Assembly: GCF_022637455.1 (NCBI RefSeq)
Contig: NZ_CP093341.1
Coordinates: 62,001 to 126,000, forward strand
DNA length: 64,000 nt
Reading direction: 5' to 3'
Source of the DNA: Lysobacter sp. S4-A87
GTDB taxonomy: Bacteria; Pseudomonadota; Gammaproteobacteria; Xanthomonadales; Xanthomonadaceae
Shown: piece by piece, positions 17,351 to 25,706 of the stretch
Numbering within the stretch: the first letter of the stretch is position 1
Layout: each line of letters begins with the position of its first letter
The notes under the pieces: model-generated
Seen by the model: only the letters and a program-made list of their open reading frames with translations
What the model was told of the DNA's origin: nothing
Database searches by the model: none
Translations under genes and position numbers: made by a program

Positions 17351-17512
17351 TCAGCGGACCGGCAGCGACAGCGGCCCGCACCAGATGACGGTGTTGCAGG
17401 CAATGAGCTGGTTGAGCAGGAATCCGGCGAGGGTGAACCCCAGGGCCGCCGCAAATCCGCCAGAAGCAGGGGGCCTGCGGCGCGCGAACCATGCCCGCGT
17501 ATACGAGGTCAT
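17351..17512 (-). CDS. Small single-span membrane protein (53 residues), unknown
   Basis: The frame from ATG 17512 to TGA 17351 encodes MTSYTRAWFARRRPPASGGF followed by AAALGFTLAGFLLNQLIACN and TVIWCGPLSLPVR. This layout is a basic N-terminus, one hydrophobic span and a short tail with two Cys, as expected for a small inner-membrane protein. AAGG directly abuts the ATG, so the translation signal is poor. It sits in the gap between the VOC gene and a region with no confident gene. No homologue recognised. Confidence 0.4.
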   Translation of the reverse strand: MTSYTRAWFARRRPPASGGFAAALGFTLAGFLLNQLIACNTVIWCGPLSLPVR

Positions 17513-17790
17513 CCTTGCGTGTCATCGCCATCAATGAGCGTCCCTGCAGTGGTGGGTGGTGATCGTCAGGCGCCGCCAAGATCGAGCGAGTAGAAGCGCG
17601 TGCCGGGAATGTGCGTGGTGTCGCCACGGCATATTCGCGGAACAGCAGGCGGGCCGTGGCCACCAGTTCGGCATCGTGTGCCTGGGTCAGCAGGAGATCC
17701 ACCGGCGTGCTGTCTGGTTCGTCGCGTGGTTGCCCACCTTCGGACACGACGCTAACACCGGCGCCAGAACTGCGACAAGAACCTGGCGAA
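17513..17790 (-). other. No confident gene; possible acyltransferase-like remnant
   Basis: On the minus strand an open stretch from GTG 17747 reads LLLTQAHDAELVATARLLF then REYAV, which resembles the first helix of a GNAT acetyltransferase. The similarity stops after about 45 residues and the frame continues into unrelated sequence. No terminator, RNA gene or repeat is evident. Confidence 0.3.
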
Positions 17791-19458
17791 TCAACCCAGC
17801 AGCGGCGCGGCCTGCTCCAGGCGGACTCGCAACTGTTCGGCCAGGCGCAGGCTCAGCGCGATGATGGTGAAGGTCGGGAACGCCCAGCTGCCTGTCGGGA
17901 ACACCGAGCTGCCGGCGATATGCAGGTTGCCGATGCCGTGCACCTGGCAGTTGCGGTCGACCACGCCCAGTTCGGGCGCATCGGCCATGCGCGTGGTGCC
18001 CATGTGGTGCGAGGTGCCGAACACCTGCGGCACGCCGTGTTCTTCATCCAGCCACGGTTCGGGGCGGAACTCGCCGTTGCTCACCCGCGCAAGTTCATCG
18101 CCGAACAGGCGGGCGGCCGTGCGATAGGTATGGCGATCGAGTTCGGTCAGGCGCCAGTCGACGCTGACCTTGCGCAGTCCGAGGGCATCGCGCTCTTCAC
18201 CCAGGGTGATCCGGCTGTCGCGGTTGGGCACCTGCTCGAAGTAACCGACCAGGTCGACGCGCTCGGTCTTCACCGTCGGCTTGCGCGTGAGCTTGCGGCC
18301 GAAGGCCTTGGCGATGTCGGCCGCGCCCAGTCCCGCGCGCAGCGTCAACGAGGCGATGTCGTCGTCGGACGGACGCGACTTGGCGATGTAATCGGGTTCG
18401 CCGTTCTTGCGGCCGCACACGCGCGCCTTGATCGCCCAGTTTTCGTGGCGGCGGCGCGCACGCATGATCGCGCGCAGATCGCGCAGCGCCTGCAGGCCCT
18501 CTGGCACCGGTTCCTCGAAGGCATACGGACGGACCCGGCCGCTGAGGATGCGGTGCTCGCGCTGGGCTTCGTCGGACAGGCAGATCTCGGGATGGGCCTG
18601 CGGTTTGCCCTTGGGGACGTTGCGGTCGTAGGGGCGGATCACCGCCTCCGGATCGCGGGTGTAGAGCGCGCCGAGCTTGCCGCTGGGGTGGTCCATGAAA
18701 TAGCGGCCGACCAGATCGTGGTCATTGCCCAGGCCGGCGGGCATCACCGAATTGGACGACAGCAGCAGGCGCGCGTTCTCGATGCCGCCGCAGGCCAGCA
18801 CGAAGTGGCGGGCGCGGACCACGCCGCGGTGGCCGTCGAGCGTGCCGATACGCGCCTGACGGACCGCTGCGCCCGACGGCAATGCTTCGAGTTCGAGCAG
18901 GTTGGCGTGGAGCAGCACGGTGATGTTCTGGGCGCGTTCGAATTCTGCGCGATAGGCCTCGCCGAAGATCATCGGGCTGCTGGCGAAGGTCTTGTGCACC
19001 AGGGCATCGGCATCGAAGGCCAGCGTCTGCCGCGACGACGGCGTCAGGAAGCTGTCCTCGGTGAAGTCGTGCGACTCCAGGCCACAGAACGTGCGGGCCT
19101 TGAGGTAGTGCGGCTCCAGATCGGCAAAGCCGATCGGCCAGCCGCTGTGCGGGACCCAGTCGCGCGCTTCCAGGTTTGCCAGCGGTATGCAGCCGCGACC
19201 CCACAGGTTGCAGGTGCCGCCGAAGGCGCGCAGGCGCGAGGCGCCGGGGTCGAACTCGGGTACGCCAACGGACGAGCCTTCGAACAGCGCCTGGTTGCGC
19301 TCATCGGCATCCAGCCCGCCACCTTCGACCACGCACACGGTGACGCGCGTGCCCAGGAATGCCCAGGCAATGGCGAGACCGGCAGCACCGGCGCCAACGA
19401 TGCAGATATCCGCCTCCACGTCGGCGGGCGACGAAGCCTTCCGGTAATCGAAGATCAA
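17791..19458 (-). CDS. GMC-family FAD-dependent oxidoreductase
   Basis: From TTG 19458 the protein has 555 residues. The FAD dinucleotide motif IVGAGAAGLAIAW is at residues 20-32, and FGGTCNLWGRGCIPL and ACGGIENARLLLSS follow. The C-terminal SHHMGTTRM with HIAGSSVFPTGSWAFPTFTI carries the catalytic His region of GMC_oxred_C. Such enzymes oxidise alcohols or sugars; the substrate is unknown and no signal peptide is seen. The frame runs up to ATG 19614, but AAGGGG lies 7 bases before TTG 19458 and the FAD domain starts right after it, so TTG is the likely start. Confidence 0.88.
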   Translation of the reverse strand: MIFDYRKASSPADVEADICIVGAGAAGLAIAWAFLGTRVTVCVVEGGGLDADERNQALFEGSSVGVPEFDPGASRLRAFGGTCNLWGRGCIPLANLEARDWVPHSGWPIGFADLEPHYLKARTFCGLESHDFTEDSFLTPSSRQTLAFDADALVHKTFASSPMIFGEAYRAEFERAQNITVLLHANLLELEALPSGAAVRQARIGTLDGHRGVVRARHFVLACGGIENARLLLSSNSVMPAGLGNDHDLVGRYFMDHPSGKLGALYTRDPEAVIRPYDRNVPKGKPQAHPEICLSDEAQREHRILSGRVRPYAFEEPVPEGLQALRDLRAIMRARRRHENWAIKARVCGRKNGEPDYIAKSRPSDDDIASLTLRAGLGAADIAKAFGRKLTRKPTVKTERVDLVGYFEQVPNRDSRITLGEERDALGLRKVSVDWRLTELDRHTYRTAARLFGDELARVSNGEFRPEPWLDEEHGVPQVFGTSHHMGTTRMADAPELGVVDRNCQVHGIGNLHIAGSSVFPTGSWAFPTFTIIALSLRLAEQLRVRLEQAAPLLG

Positions 19459-19624
19459 TTTGAAGCCCCTTGTGCGAAGTGGCGCGGGCACAAGACGACT
19501 TGCTTGCACCCGGCCTGCTATGGCTAACCAACGCAGGCAGGGGCGGGGAGGGGACAGTGCGGGGCGGCTGCAGCGGCTGTTTTGCTCATGCCGTTGCGTT
19601 ATGTCCCGCGTCATTACGGGCCAG

Positions 19625-19649
19625 GGCCGGGCATCGTCGATGCCCGGCC
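19625..19649 (-). terminator. Hairpin downstream of the M56 gene
   Basis: An 11-bp stem (GGCCGGGCATC and its complement) with a 3-base loop lies 14 bases beyond the M56 stop on the minus strand. There is no T tract, so this is a candidate terminator or REP-type element. Confidence 0.45.
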
Positions 19650-19662
19650 GGGGCGGGTGCGG

Positions 19663-21531
19663 TTACTGCGCGCTGTACGCGGGCGCCGGCAGGGCCAGGC
19701 CCTTGGCGATAGCGTCACTGATGAGCTTGCGAGTTTCGGCTTCGGCCTTGGCAGCGACCTTTTCGTGCTGGGCGCCGAGCACTTCCATCTGTGCACTCAA
19801 CGCTTCCATCGGCTTGCTGGCTTCTTCCATCTGGCGGCTCAGGGCTTCCATCGGTCCGGCATTGGCGTCCAGGCGCCGGGACTCGGCATCCATCACCTTC
19901 GACTGGTCTTCCATCTGCTGCGCCAATGCATCCTGCTGGTCCGATAGGGCGTCCATCTTGATCGACAGCTTTTCCATGTCCGCTTCGCTGGCATTGACCA
20001 TGTCGGCGGCGAGCTTGGCCTGGCGGGTGCCGAGCTCGGTCTGCTGCTGGGCAAGGACCTCCATCTTCCGCGTCGCCGCATCCATCGCCGGAGTCGGGCT
20101 GCTGCGCTCGCTCAGCTTCTCCATCTGGTCGCCGAGCGCGCTCATCTTGTCGCCATGCACGCCCATCTGGTCGCCCAGCACTTCCATCTGCTTGCCCAGT
20201 CGGGCGCTGTCGCGCCAGGCCTCGTTCGCCTTGGCAACGGTCGCCGCATCGACGATGACGAAGGACTTGCCGCCGCGACGGAACCAGACGAAGTCGCCCT
20301 GCAGGCTGTGCCTGGCCGCCTCGATCTGCGGAAGGTCGTCGGTCGACCCGGACATGGTCACGCCGTCGCGATCCTGGCTGATCAGGGCGTAGGCGTCGCG
20401 GGTGCTGCCACTGCGCAGGCGCAGCGTCTGGCCGGTACTGGAGGAAGCTTGCGCGGACTTTGATGCCGGGGCGGTCGCCGCTGCGGGTTGCGAAGCGGTG
20501 GCCTTGGCCGGAGCATCACCGTTCTTGATCTGGGCGTGGGCGTAGAAGGCCAGGCACGCGGCGGCGAGGCCGATCAGGGGGAAGGCGACGCGGCCGCTGG
20601 CGGCGCGACGGCCGGGACGGACGAGCTGTTCGATGCGGGACATCAGGTGGCCTCCATGGGCGGCTTGGGCAAGGTGCGGATGTGCGCAGGGCGCACGGTC
20701 GAGATGGGAGAGTTCGGACAGCTCGGACAGGGCGAGGGCAAGGCGACGCGGCGCGCCGGTCACCTCCGCGGCGAGCTGGTCGGCGATGTGCTCGCGCTCG
20801 ATGCGGATGCGGCGCGACAGCCACCAGGTGACCGGGTGGTAGAACAGCAGTGCTTCGATCACGCCCTGTAGCAGGTTGACGAGGTAGTCGTGGCGGCGGA
20901 TGTGCGCCAGTTCGTGTGCCAGCAGTGCTTCGATCAGGTCGACCGGCATGCGCGTCAGCAAGGCCGACGGCAGCAGCACGACCGGACGCAGCCAGCCGGC
21001 CGAAGCGGGCGAGTCGAGCGAGTCGACCAGGCGCAACGCAACCGGCGTGCGAAGACCGAAATGCACGGCGAGGCTGTCCAGTCGCGCCTGCCAGGTGGCA
21101 TGTGCGCCGCTTTGCGGCAGGCTGCGCAGGCGCTGGATCCACAGCAGGCCGGTGGCCATGCGCAGCGACAGGGTGCAGGCACCGGCCGACCAGACCAGCA
21201 CGATCCACGGCATCGCAGCGTCGATGCGCCCCGGCCATGCCGACAGTCCGGCCGGACCGGTTGCATCGGCCGCGGCCAGGTGCATCGATGCGCCGATGGC
21301 GGCCACCGGCGCGGTGGCTTCCACCGCGGCGAGCATCATCGCCAGATGGATCGCAGGCACCAGCGCGCAGGCCAGCAAGGCCACGCAGGCCACCGCATAG
21401 CGTGCCTGCGGCCGCGCGGCATGCATCCACTGCAGCGCCAGTGCTGCGACGAGGCCGATCAATGCGCCTTCCCAGACGAAGTGCAGCAGTGCGCGCCCGA
21501 GCAGCGGCACCAGGACGGTCGGATCAGGCAT
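19663..21531 (-). CDS. M56 (BlaR1-type) membrane metallopeptidase with C-terminal heptad repeats
   Basis: The 622-residue protein has N-terminal membrane spans (about 10-35, 44-68, 108-130), then a cytoplasmic zinc peptidase with HELAH (H206, E207, H210), a third ligand Glu247 in EREHIADQL, and a fourth span near 310-328. In BlaR1/MecR1 a C-terminal penicillin-binding sensor follows. Here that part is replaced by a short domain with FVWFRRGGKSFVIVDA and then about 170 residues of Met/Gln-rich heptads (MEVLGDQMGVHGDKMSALGDQ-type), a long predicted coiled coil outside the membrane. It would cleave the BlaI-type repressor encoded just upstream on signal detection. Its start overlaps the repressor gene by 8 bases. 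Confidence 0.88.
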   Translation of the reverse strand: MPDPTVLVPLLGRALLHFVWEGALIGLVAALALQWMHAARPQARYAVACVALLACALVPAIHLAMMLAAVEATAPVAAIGASMHLAAADATGPAGLSAWPGRIDAAMPWIVLVWSAGACTLSLRMATGLLWIQRLRSLPQSGAHATWQARLDSLAVHFGLRTPVALRLVDSLDSPASAGWLRPVVLLPSALLTRMPVDLIEALLAHELAHIRRHDYLVNLLQGVIEALLFYHPVTWWLSRRIRIEREHIADQLAAEVTGAPRRLALALSELSELSHLDRAPCAHPHLAQAAHGGHLMSRIEQLVRPGRRAASGRVAFPLIGLAAACLAFYAHAQIKNGDAPAKATASQPAAATAPASKSAQASSSTGQTLRLRSGSTRDAYALISQDRDGVTMSGSTDDLPQIEAARHSLQGDFVWFRRGGKSFVIVDAATVAKANEAWRDSARLGKQMEVLGDQMGVHGDKMSALGDQMEKLSERSSPTPAMDAATRKMEVLAQQQTELGTRQAKLAADMVNASEADMEKLSIKMDALSDQQDALAQQMEDQSKVMDAESRRLDANAGPMEALSRQMEEASKPMEALSAQMEVLGAQHEKVAAKAEAETRKLISDAIAKGLALPAPAYSAQ

Positions 21532-21913
21532 CGGGATTCTCCTTGAGGAAGCGCTTGATCTCCTCGCGTTCCTTGTCGCTGACGTGGTCGCTCAGCGCGG
21601 CCAGTACCAGGTCCTTGCCGGAGCCGGCGAAGGCTTTCTGGATCAGGTCCTTGAGCAGGTTGGTCTGCAGCGCGTCGCGGGCATGGGCGGCGGCATAGAC
21701 GTGGGAGCGCTGGCTCTCGTCGCGGGTGAGCAGGCCCTTGCCATGCATGATCTGCATCAGCCGCAGCACGGTGGCGTAGGTGAGGTCGGGGCGTTCGGCC
21801 AGGCGCTCGTGGTGGATGTCCTTCACCGTGGACGGGCCCAGGCGCCAGATCGACCGCAGCAGATCGAGTTCGGCGGCGGTGGGCTTGGGTGGCTTGGCGG
21901 GCTTGCGGGTCAT
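21524..21913 (-). CDS. BlaI/MecI/CopY-family transcriptional repressor
   Basis: The 129-residue protein has a winged-helix N-terminus (ELDLLRSIWRLGPSTVKDIH and DLTYATVLRLMQIMHGKGLL) and a C-terminal dimerisation tail LAALSDHVSDKEREEIKRFL. This family represses its own operon until the cognate M56 protease inactivates it. ATG 21913 begins the family-conserved part; the frame extends to 21964 with non-conserved residues that overlap the operator side. The stop overlaps the M56 start, indicating translational coupling. A 16-bp palindrome lies about 70 bases upstream. Confidence 0.9.
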   Translation of the reverse strand: MTRKPAKPPKPTAAELDLLRSIWRLGPSTVKDIHHERLAERPDLTYATVLRLMQIMHGKGLLTRDESQRSHVYAAAHARDALQTNLLKDLIQKAFAGSGKDLVLAALSDHVSDKEREEIKRFLKENPDA

Positions 21914-21975
21914 TGGCAGGTGGGCGGCTTGGCGGAGAGGTGGCTCGGAAGGAACGTAGACCAACTAGACCGGTT

Positions 21976-21995
21976 TGTATAGACAGTTTTGTCTA
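21976..21995 (-). promoter_or_regulatory. Putative BlaI-family operator and -10 box
   Basis: TAGACAGTTTTGTCTA at 21980-21995 is a perfect inverted repeat with 5-bp arms. A further TAGAC half-site lies at 21966-21970. On the minus strand the palindrome abuts TATACA (21976-21981), a -10-like hexamer. The site lies upstream of the BlaI/M56 pair, as expected for autorepression. Confidence 0.6.
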
Positions 21996-22110
21996 GGTCA
22001 TAAGTCATGGTGCCGGACGGCGGGGAGCGGTGATGGCGCGCCGGTTTGGCCCTACGATTCGGTGCCTGCGACCGGCCGGCCCCGAACCCTTCACGCACCG
22101 GAGTTCCACG

Positions 22111-22590
22111 ATGTCCTTGCATGTGCAACGCCCCATCGAATGGCTGCAGGTAGTGATCGGTGGCCTGATCGTCGCCATCGGCGACATCTGCTTCGCCACC
22201 ACCGTCTGGTTCTCATGGGATGCAGCCGGGATCGAAAAGGTTTTCCAGACCATCGCAGTCGGCGTACTTGGCAAGGCCAGCTATGACGGCGGCATGCAGT
22301 CGGCCCTGCTGGGGGCGGCCTTGCACGTGCTGATGGCCACCTCCTTCGTGGTGATCTACACGCTGGTGGCGCGGCGCGTGCCGGCGCTGCTGCGCAGCCC
22401 GGTGGCGCTGGGCGCGGCGTACGGCGTGGTGCTGTACGTGGTGATGAATTTCGTGGTGATGCCGCTGTCGCGGGTCGGGCGGTCGCCGTCGTTCGAACAC
22501 CTGGACTGGATCATCGCCAGCGTGATCGCGCACATGGTGTTTGGCGTGGTGTGCGTGCTGTTCGCGCGGCGGGCGCTGGCGCGCGGCTAG
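22111..22590 (+). CDS. Four-span membrane protein, unknown function
   Basis: The 159-residue protein has four hydrophobic segments (about 14-36, 60-84, 92-112 and 128-150). It is divergent from the BlaI gene, with the operator in the 197-base gap, and could share regulation. GGAG lies 8 bases before ATG 22111; the frame opens at 22030 but the added residues are not membrane-like. No named family recognised. Confidence 0.75.
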   Translation: MSLHVQRPIEWLQVVIGGLIVAIGDICFATTVWFSWDAAGIEKVFQTIAVGVLGKASYDGGMQSALLGAALHVLMATSFVVIYTLVARRVPALLRSPVALGAAYGVVLYVVMNFVVMPLSRVGRSPSFEHLDWIIASVIAHMVFGVVCVLFARRALARG

Positions 22591-22666
22591 CCTGCAACCG
22601 CCGGCCTGTTGCGCGTCTCCCTGTCGGGGATGGGTGAAGACGCCCGCCCCGCCAAAGGATTCCGCC

Positions 22667-23785
22667 ATGAGGATGTCGCTGTGTGTGCTGCTGTCCGCCC
22701 TGTTCCTGTCGCCGATGGCCGCAGCGCAGGCGCCGGCCACGACCACGGCCACGGTGCAGGCCCCGGAAGCGTTCATTGCCGACTACGCCGGCAAGCACCG
22801 GTTCAATGGCACCGTGCTGGTGGAACAGCGTGGGGAAGTGGTCTATTCGCACAGCTTCGGCGAAGCCAACATGGCGTTCGCCGTGCCCAACACCCGGCAG
22901 ACCCGCTACCGGATCGCGTCCATCACCAAGCTCTTCACCGCCACGCTGGTGATGCAGTTGTACGAGGAAGGGCGGCTGGATCCCGACCGCACCATCGCCA
23001 CCTACCTGCCGGACTACGCCGGGCCGGCCGCGCAGCGGGTGACCGTGCACCAGCTGCTCAACCACACCTCCGGCATCGACAACATGGACAAGGTGACGAG
23101 CGCCGAGCAGGCCATTTCCGAGGGCATCCCGGCCTACCAGCACCCCTGGAGCAGCGACCAGCTGCTGGCGCGCTTCGCCAGCGGACCCCTGGTGCACGAG
23201 CCGGGCAAGGTGTTCGACTACAACAACGCCGACTACGTGATCCTGGGCAAGATCGTCGAGCGCCTGCGCGGCAAGCGCTTCGACGAGGTGCTCGACGAGC
23301 GCATCCTCAAACCGCTCGGCATGGCCGACAGCGGCATGCTGCGCCAGTACGACATCGTCAAAGGCCTGGCCAACACCTACTTCATGCGCGATGACCTCGG
23401 CCGTCTGGTCAACGACCTGCCCGTGTATCCGGAGAACTGGTACGCGGCCGGTGCGATGTATTCCACCGCCGACGACGTGCTCACGTTCTCCGACGCGCTG
23501 TTCGCAGGTCGCCTGCTCAAGCCGGCGACGCTGGCGAAGATGTTCACCCCCGGCCTGGACGACTACGGCTACGGCCTGTGGTCGTTCACGACCAAGGTGG
23601 ACGGCAAGCCCTATCGCGTGGTCAAGCGGCCCGGACAGATCATGGGCGCGCAATCCCAGCTGTACCGCTTCCTCGATGCGGACCTGACGGTGGTGATCCT
23701 CAGCAACACCGGCACGACCGATCTCGACGAGTTCGTCGCCGCGATCGGCAAGCGCTTCGTGGCGGCGCCGGCGGCGCGGCGCTAG
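22667..23785 (+). CDS. Exported serine hydrolase of the class C beta-lactamase family
   Basis: The 372-residue protein has a signal peptide (LCVLLSALFLSPMAAAQA). Catalytic motifs are Ser85-x-x-Lys88 (SITK) and Tyr185-x-Asn187 (YNN); the third motif is VKRPGQIMG, where KRPG replaces the usual HxG/KTG. Family members include beta-lactamases, esterases and D-aminopeptidases; with the altered third motif, an esterase/peptidase role is more likely than antibiotic resistance. AAAGGA lies 7 bases before ATG. The stop overlaps the convergent VOC gene by 4 bases. Confidence 0.9.
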   Translation: MRMSLCVLLSALFLSPMAAAQAPATTTATVQAPEAFIADYAGKHRFNGTVLVEQRGEVVYSHSFGEANMAFAVPNTRQTRYRIASITKLFTATLVMQLYEEGRLDPDRTIATYLPDYAGPAAQRVTVHQLLNHTSGIDNMDKVTSAEQAISEGIPAYQHPWSSDQLLARFASGPLVHEPGKVFDYNNADYVILGKIVERLRGKRFDEVLDERILKPLGMADSGMLRQYDIVKGLANTYFMRDDLGRLVNDLPVYPENWYAAGAMYSTADDVLTFSDALFAGRLLKPATLAKMFTPGLDDYGYGLWSFTTKVDGKPYRVVKRPGQIMGAQSQLYRFLDADLTVVILSNTGTTDLDEFVAAIGKRFVAAPAARR

Positions 23786-24282
23786 GCGTCCATCGCCTTG
23801 CGCATCGAGTTCACGTCCAGCTTCTTCATCTGCATCATCGCCTTCATCGCCTTGCCGGCGCGCACCGGGTCGGGGTCGGCGATCAGGTCGAGCATCTCCA
23901 CGGGCACGACCTGCCAGGACACGCCGTACTTGTCCTTCAGCCATCCGCACTGCTGCGCGGCCGGATCGCCGCCTTCGGTCAGGTGCTTCCAGAAATGCTC
24001 GACCTCGTCCTGGGACTTGCAGTTGACGACCAGCGAGACGGCCTCGTTGAACTTGAAATGCGGCCCGCCGTTGAGGGCGACCATGTCGCAGCCATCGAGT
24101 TTGAAATCCATGGTCAGCACCGACCCGACCGGCTGGCCGGAGCCCTGCGAGGAGGCTTCGTCGTAGCGCAGGATCTTGCCTACGGATGAATCGGGGAAGA
24201 TCGACGCGTAATACCTGGCGGCCTCTTCGGCCTGCGAGGCGAACCAGAGGAACGGGGTGATTCGCTGGAAACGCTGGGTCAT
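23782..24282 (-). CDS. VOC family protein (PhnB/3-demethylubiquinone methyltransferase-like)
   Basis: The 166-residue protein starts RITPFLWFASQAEEAARYYA and contains ALNGGPHFKFNEAVSLVVNC, CGWLKDKYGVSWQVVP and a Met-rich C-terminus. This is the PhnB-like VOC branch, whose members lack a known activity. It was formerly misnamed a 3-demethylubiquinone 3-methyltransferase. A GGAG site lies before ATG. Divergent from the second VOC gene. Confidence 0.88.
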   Translation of the reverse strand: MTQRFQRITPFLWFASQAEEAARYYASIFPDSSVGKILRYDEASSQGSGQPVGSVLTMDFKLDGCDMVALNGGPHFKFNEAVSLVVNCKSQDEVEHFWKHLTEGGDPAAQQCGWLKDKYGVSWQVVPVEMLDLIADPDPVRAGKAMKAMMQMKKLDVNSMRKAMDA

Positions 24283-24468
24283 GGTCGGGCTCCTGTCGGG
24301 GCGGTGGGCGGGCGGGCGCGGTGAGCGCCAGTCTCCTGTGTCGACGATTGGGCGACCGTGAAATCGACATCACGAAGTCATGTCGCTTCACGTCATTGAC
24401 TCCGGGCAGGACCGGGCGTATGACCGGGCTTTCGTGTGCAGTCCCCACCGCAGAACGGAGAGCCGGTC

Positions 24469-24837
24469 ATGCTCAGGAAGGTCGCCTACACGATGTATCC
24501 CGTCGCCGATGTGGCGCGTGCCCGCGAGTTCTACGAGAACGCGCTCGGACTGACCGCCGGATCGGTGGGCAACCAGGGCGACAAGTACTGGGTCGAGTAC
24601 GACCTGCCCGGTGGTGGCTGCTTCGCATTGACCAATTTCATCGCCGACCAGCCCAGCGAATCGGCGGGCGGGACGATCGCCTTCGAAGTCGAGGACCTCG
24701 ACAAGCTCGTGGCCGACCTCAAGGGGCGTGGCGTGACCTTTCGTGGCGACATGATCCACAGCCCGGTGTGCCGCATGGCGGTGTGCCTGGACAGCGAAGG
24801 CAACTCCATCCTGCTGCACCAGCTCAAGGCCGCCTGA
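24469..24837 (+). CDS. VOC family (glyoxalase-like) protein
   Basis: The 122-residue protein begins KVAYTMYPVADVARAREFYE and ends VCLDSEGNSILLHQ, the two halves of a VOC domain. KYWVEYDLPGGGCFALTNF forms the central sheet. Substrate unknown. GGAGA lies about 9 bases before ATG. It is followed after 14 bases by the AlkD-like gene, suggesting co-transcription. Confidence 0.88.
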   Translation: MLRKVAYTMYPVADVARAREFYENALGLTAGSVGNQGDKYWVEYDLPGGGCFALTNFIADQPSESAGGTIAFEVEDLDKLVADLKGRGVTFRGDMIHSPVCRMAVCLDSEGNSILLHQLKAA

Positions 24838-24851
24838 CGGAGATCGGGTCG

Positions 24852-25625
24852 ATGCGACCGTCCGTCGAGCCCACCACTGCACGTCCGCGCAAACCGGTTG
24901 CAGCCGGGGCCGCGCGGGAGGCGACGCTCGACCAGCGCCTGGAACAGGCCCTGCAGGCGCTGCATCGCCGCGCCAGCAAGGCCACGCTGGATGGCATGGC
25001 CCGCTACGCCATTCCGTCCGACCACGCGATCGGCGTGGCGATGAAGGACATCCAGGCCGTGGCCAAGGCGATCGGCCACGACCACGAACTGGCGCAGGCG
25101 CTGTGGGGGACCGGGATGTACGAGGCGCGCACGCTGGCGGCCTACGTCGACGACCCGGCGCAGGTGACCGCGGCGCAGATGGATCGCTGGTGCCGCGAAT
25201 GCGACAACTGGGCGATCGTCGACACCGTCTGCTTCGTCCTGTTCGACCGCACGCCGCACGCCTGGCGCAAGGTCGTGCAATGGTCGGGTCGGCGGGGCGA
25301 GCTGGAGAAGCGTGCCGCGTTTGCCCTGATGGCGAGCATGGCCCTGCACGGCAGGCTGGCCGACGAGGCGACCTGCGTCGAGGGCCTGGCACTGATCGAG
25401 CGCGCCGCCGGCGATGAGCGGAATTTTGTGATCAAGGGCGCAAGCTGGGCATTGCGTTCGATCGGTCGCCGAAATGCCCGGCTGCATGCGCAGGCCATCA
25501 CGCTGGCCACGCGCCTGGCCGGATCCGACGTGGCCTGCGAGCGCTGGCTGGGCAAGGACGCTCTGCGTGATCTGCGCAAACCGGCGGTGGTGCAGCAGTT
25601 GGCCAAGGGCGGTCGAAAGAAGTAG
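24852..25625 (+). CDS. DNA alkylation repair (AlkD-like) HEAT-repeat protein
   Basis: The 257-residue all-helical protein matches the AlkC/AlkD glycosylase superfamily: GVAMKDIQAVAKAIGHDHEL, LWGTGMYEARTLAAYVDDPA, the WCRECDNWAIVDTVC helix with the DNA-binding Asp/Trp region, KRAAFALMASMALHG and FVIKGASWALRSIGR. The family excises positively charged alkylated bases, though many members are untested. The long basic N-terminus (RPRKPVAAGAARE) is extra. ATG 24852 lies 14 bases after the VOC stop. Confidence 0.88.
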   Translation: MRPSVEPTTARPRKPVAAGAAREATLDQRLEQALQALHRRASKATLDGMARYAIPSDHAIGVAMKDIQAVAKAIGHDHELAQALWGTGMYEARTLAAYVDDPAQVTAAQMDRWCRECDNWAIVDTVCFVLFDRTPHAWRKVVQWSGRRGELEKRAAFALMASMALHGRLADEATCVEGLALIERAAGDERNFVIKGASWALRSIGRRNARLHAQAITLATRLAGSDVACERWLGKDALRDLRKPAVVQQLAKGGRKK

Positions 25626-25706
25626 CTGGAAGTGTGCCTCCTGGCCTTTGCTGCCGTAGCTGCGGGGCGTCTACACTCGGCCGATCCGACCGCCGAGACC
25701 CGCCCG

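Noticed and set aside
17570-17747. Possible GNAT acetyltransferase fragment
   Set aside because: Similarity is limited to one helix-like stretch of about 20 residues, with no acetyl-CoA motif; kept only as a note on the gap.
22667-23785. Antibiotic-resistance beta-lactamase
   Set aside because: The fold is class C-like, but the third motif is altered and the gene neighbours do not suggest resistance; assigned as a general serine hydrolase.
22511-24448. 645-codon minus-strand frame opposite the serine hydrolase
   Set aside because: No signal or motif; the plus-strand gene has SxxK and YxN motifs, and the true minus-strand gene here is the VOC gene 23782-24282.
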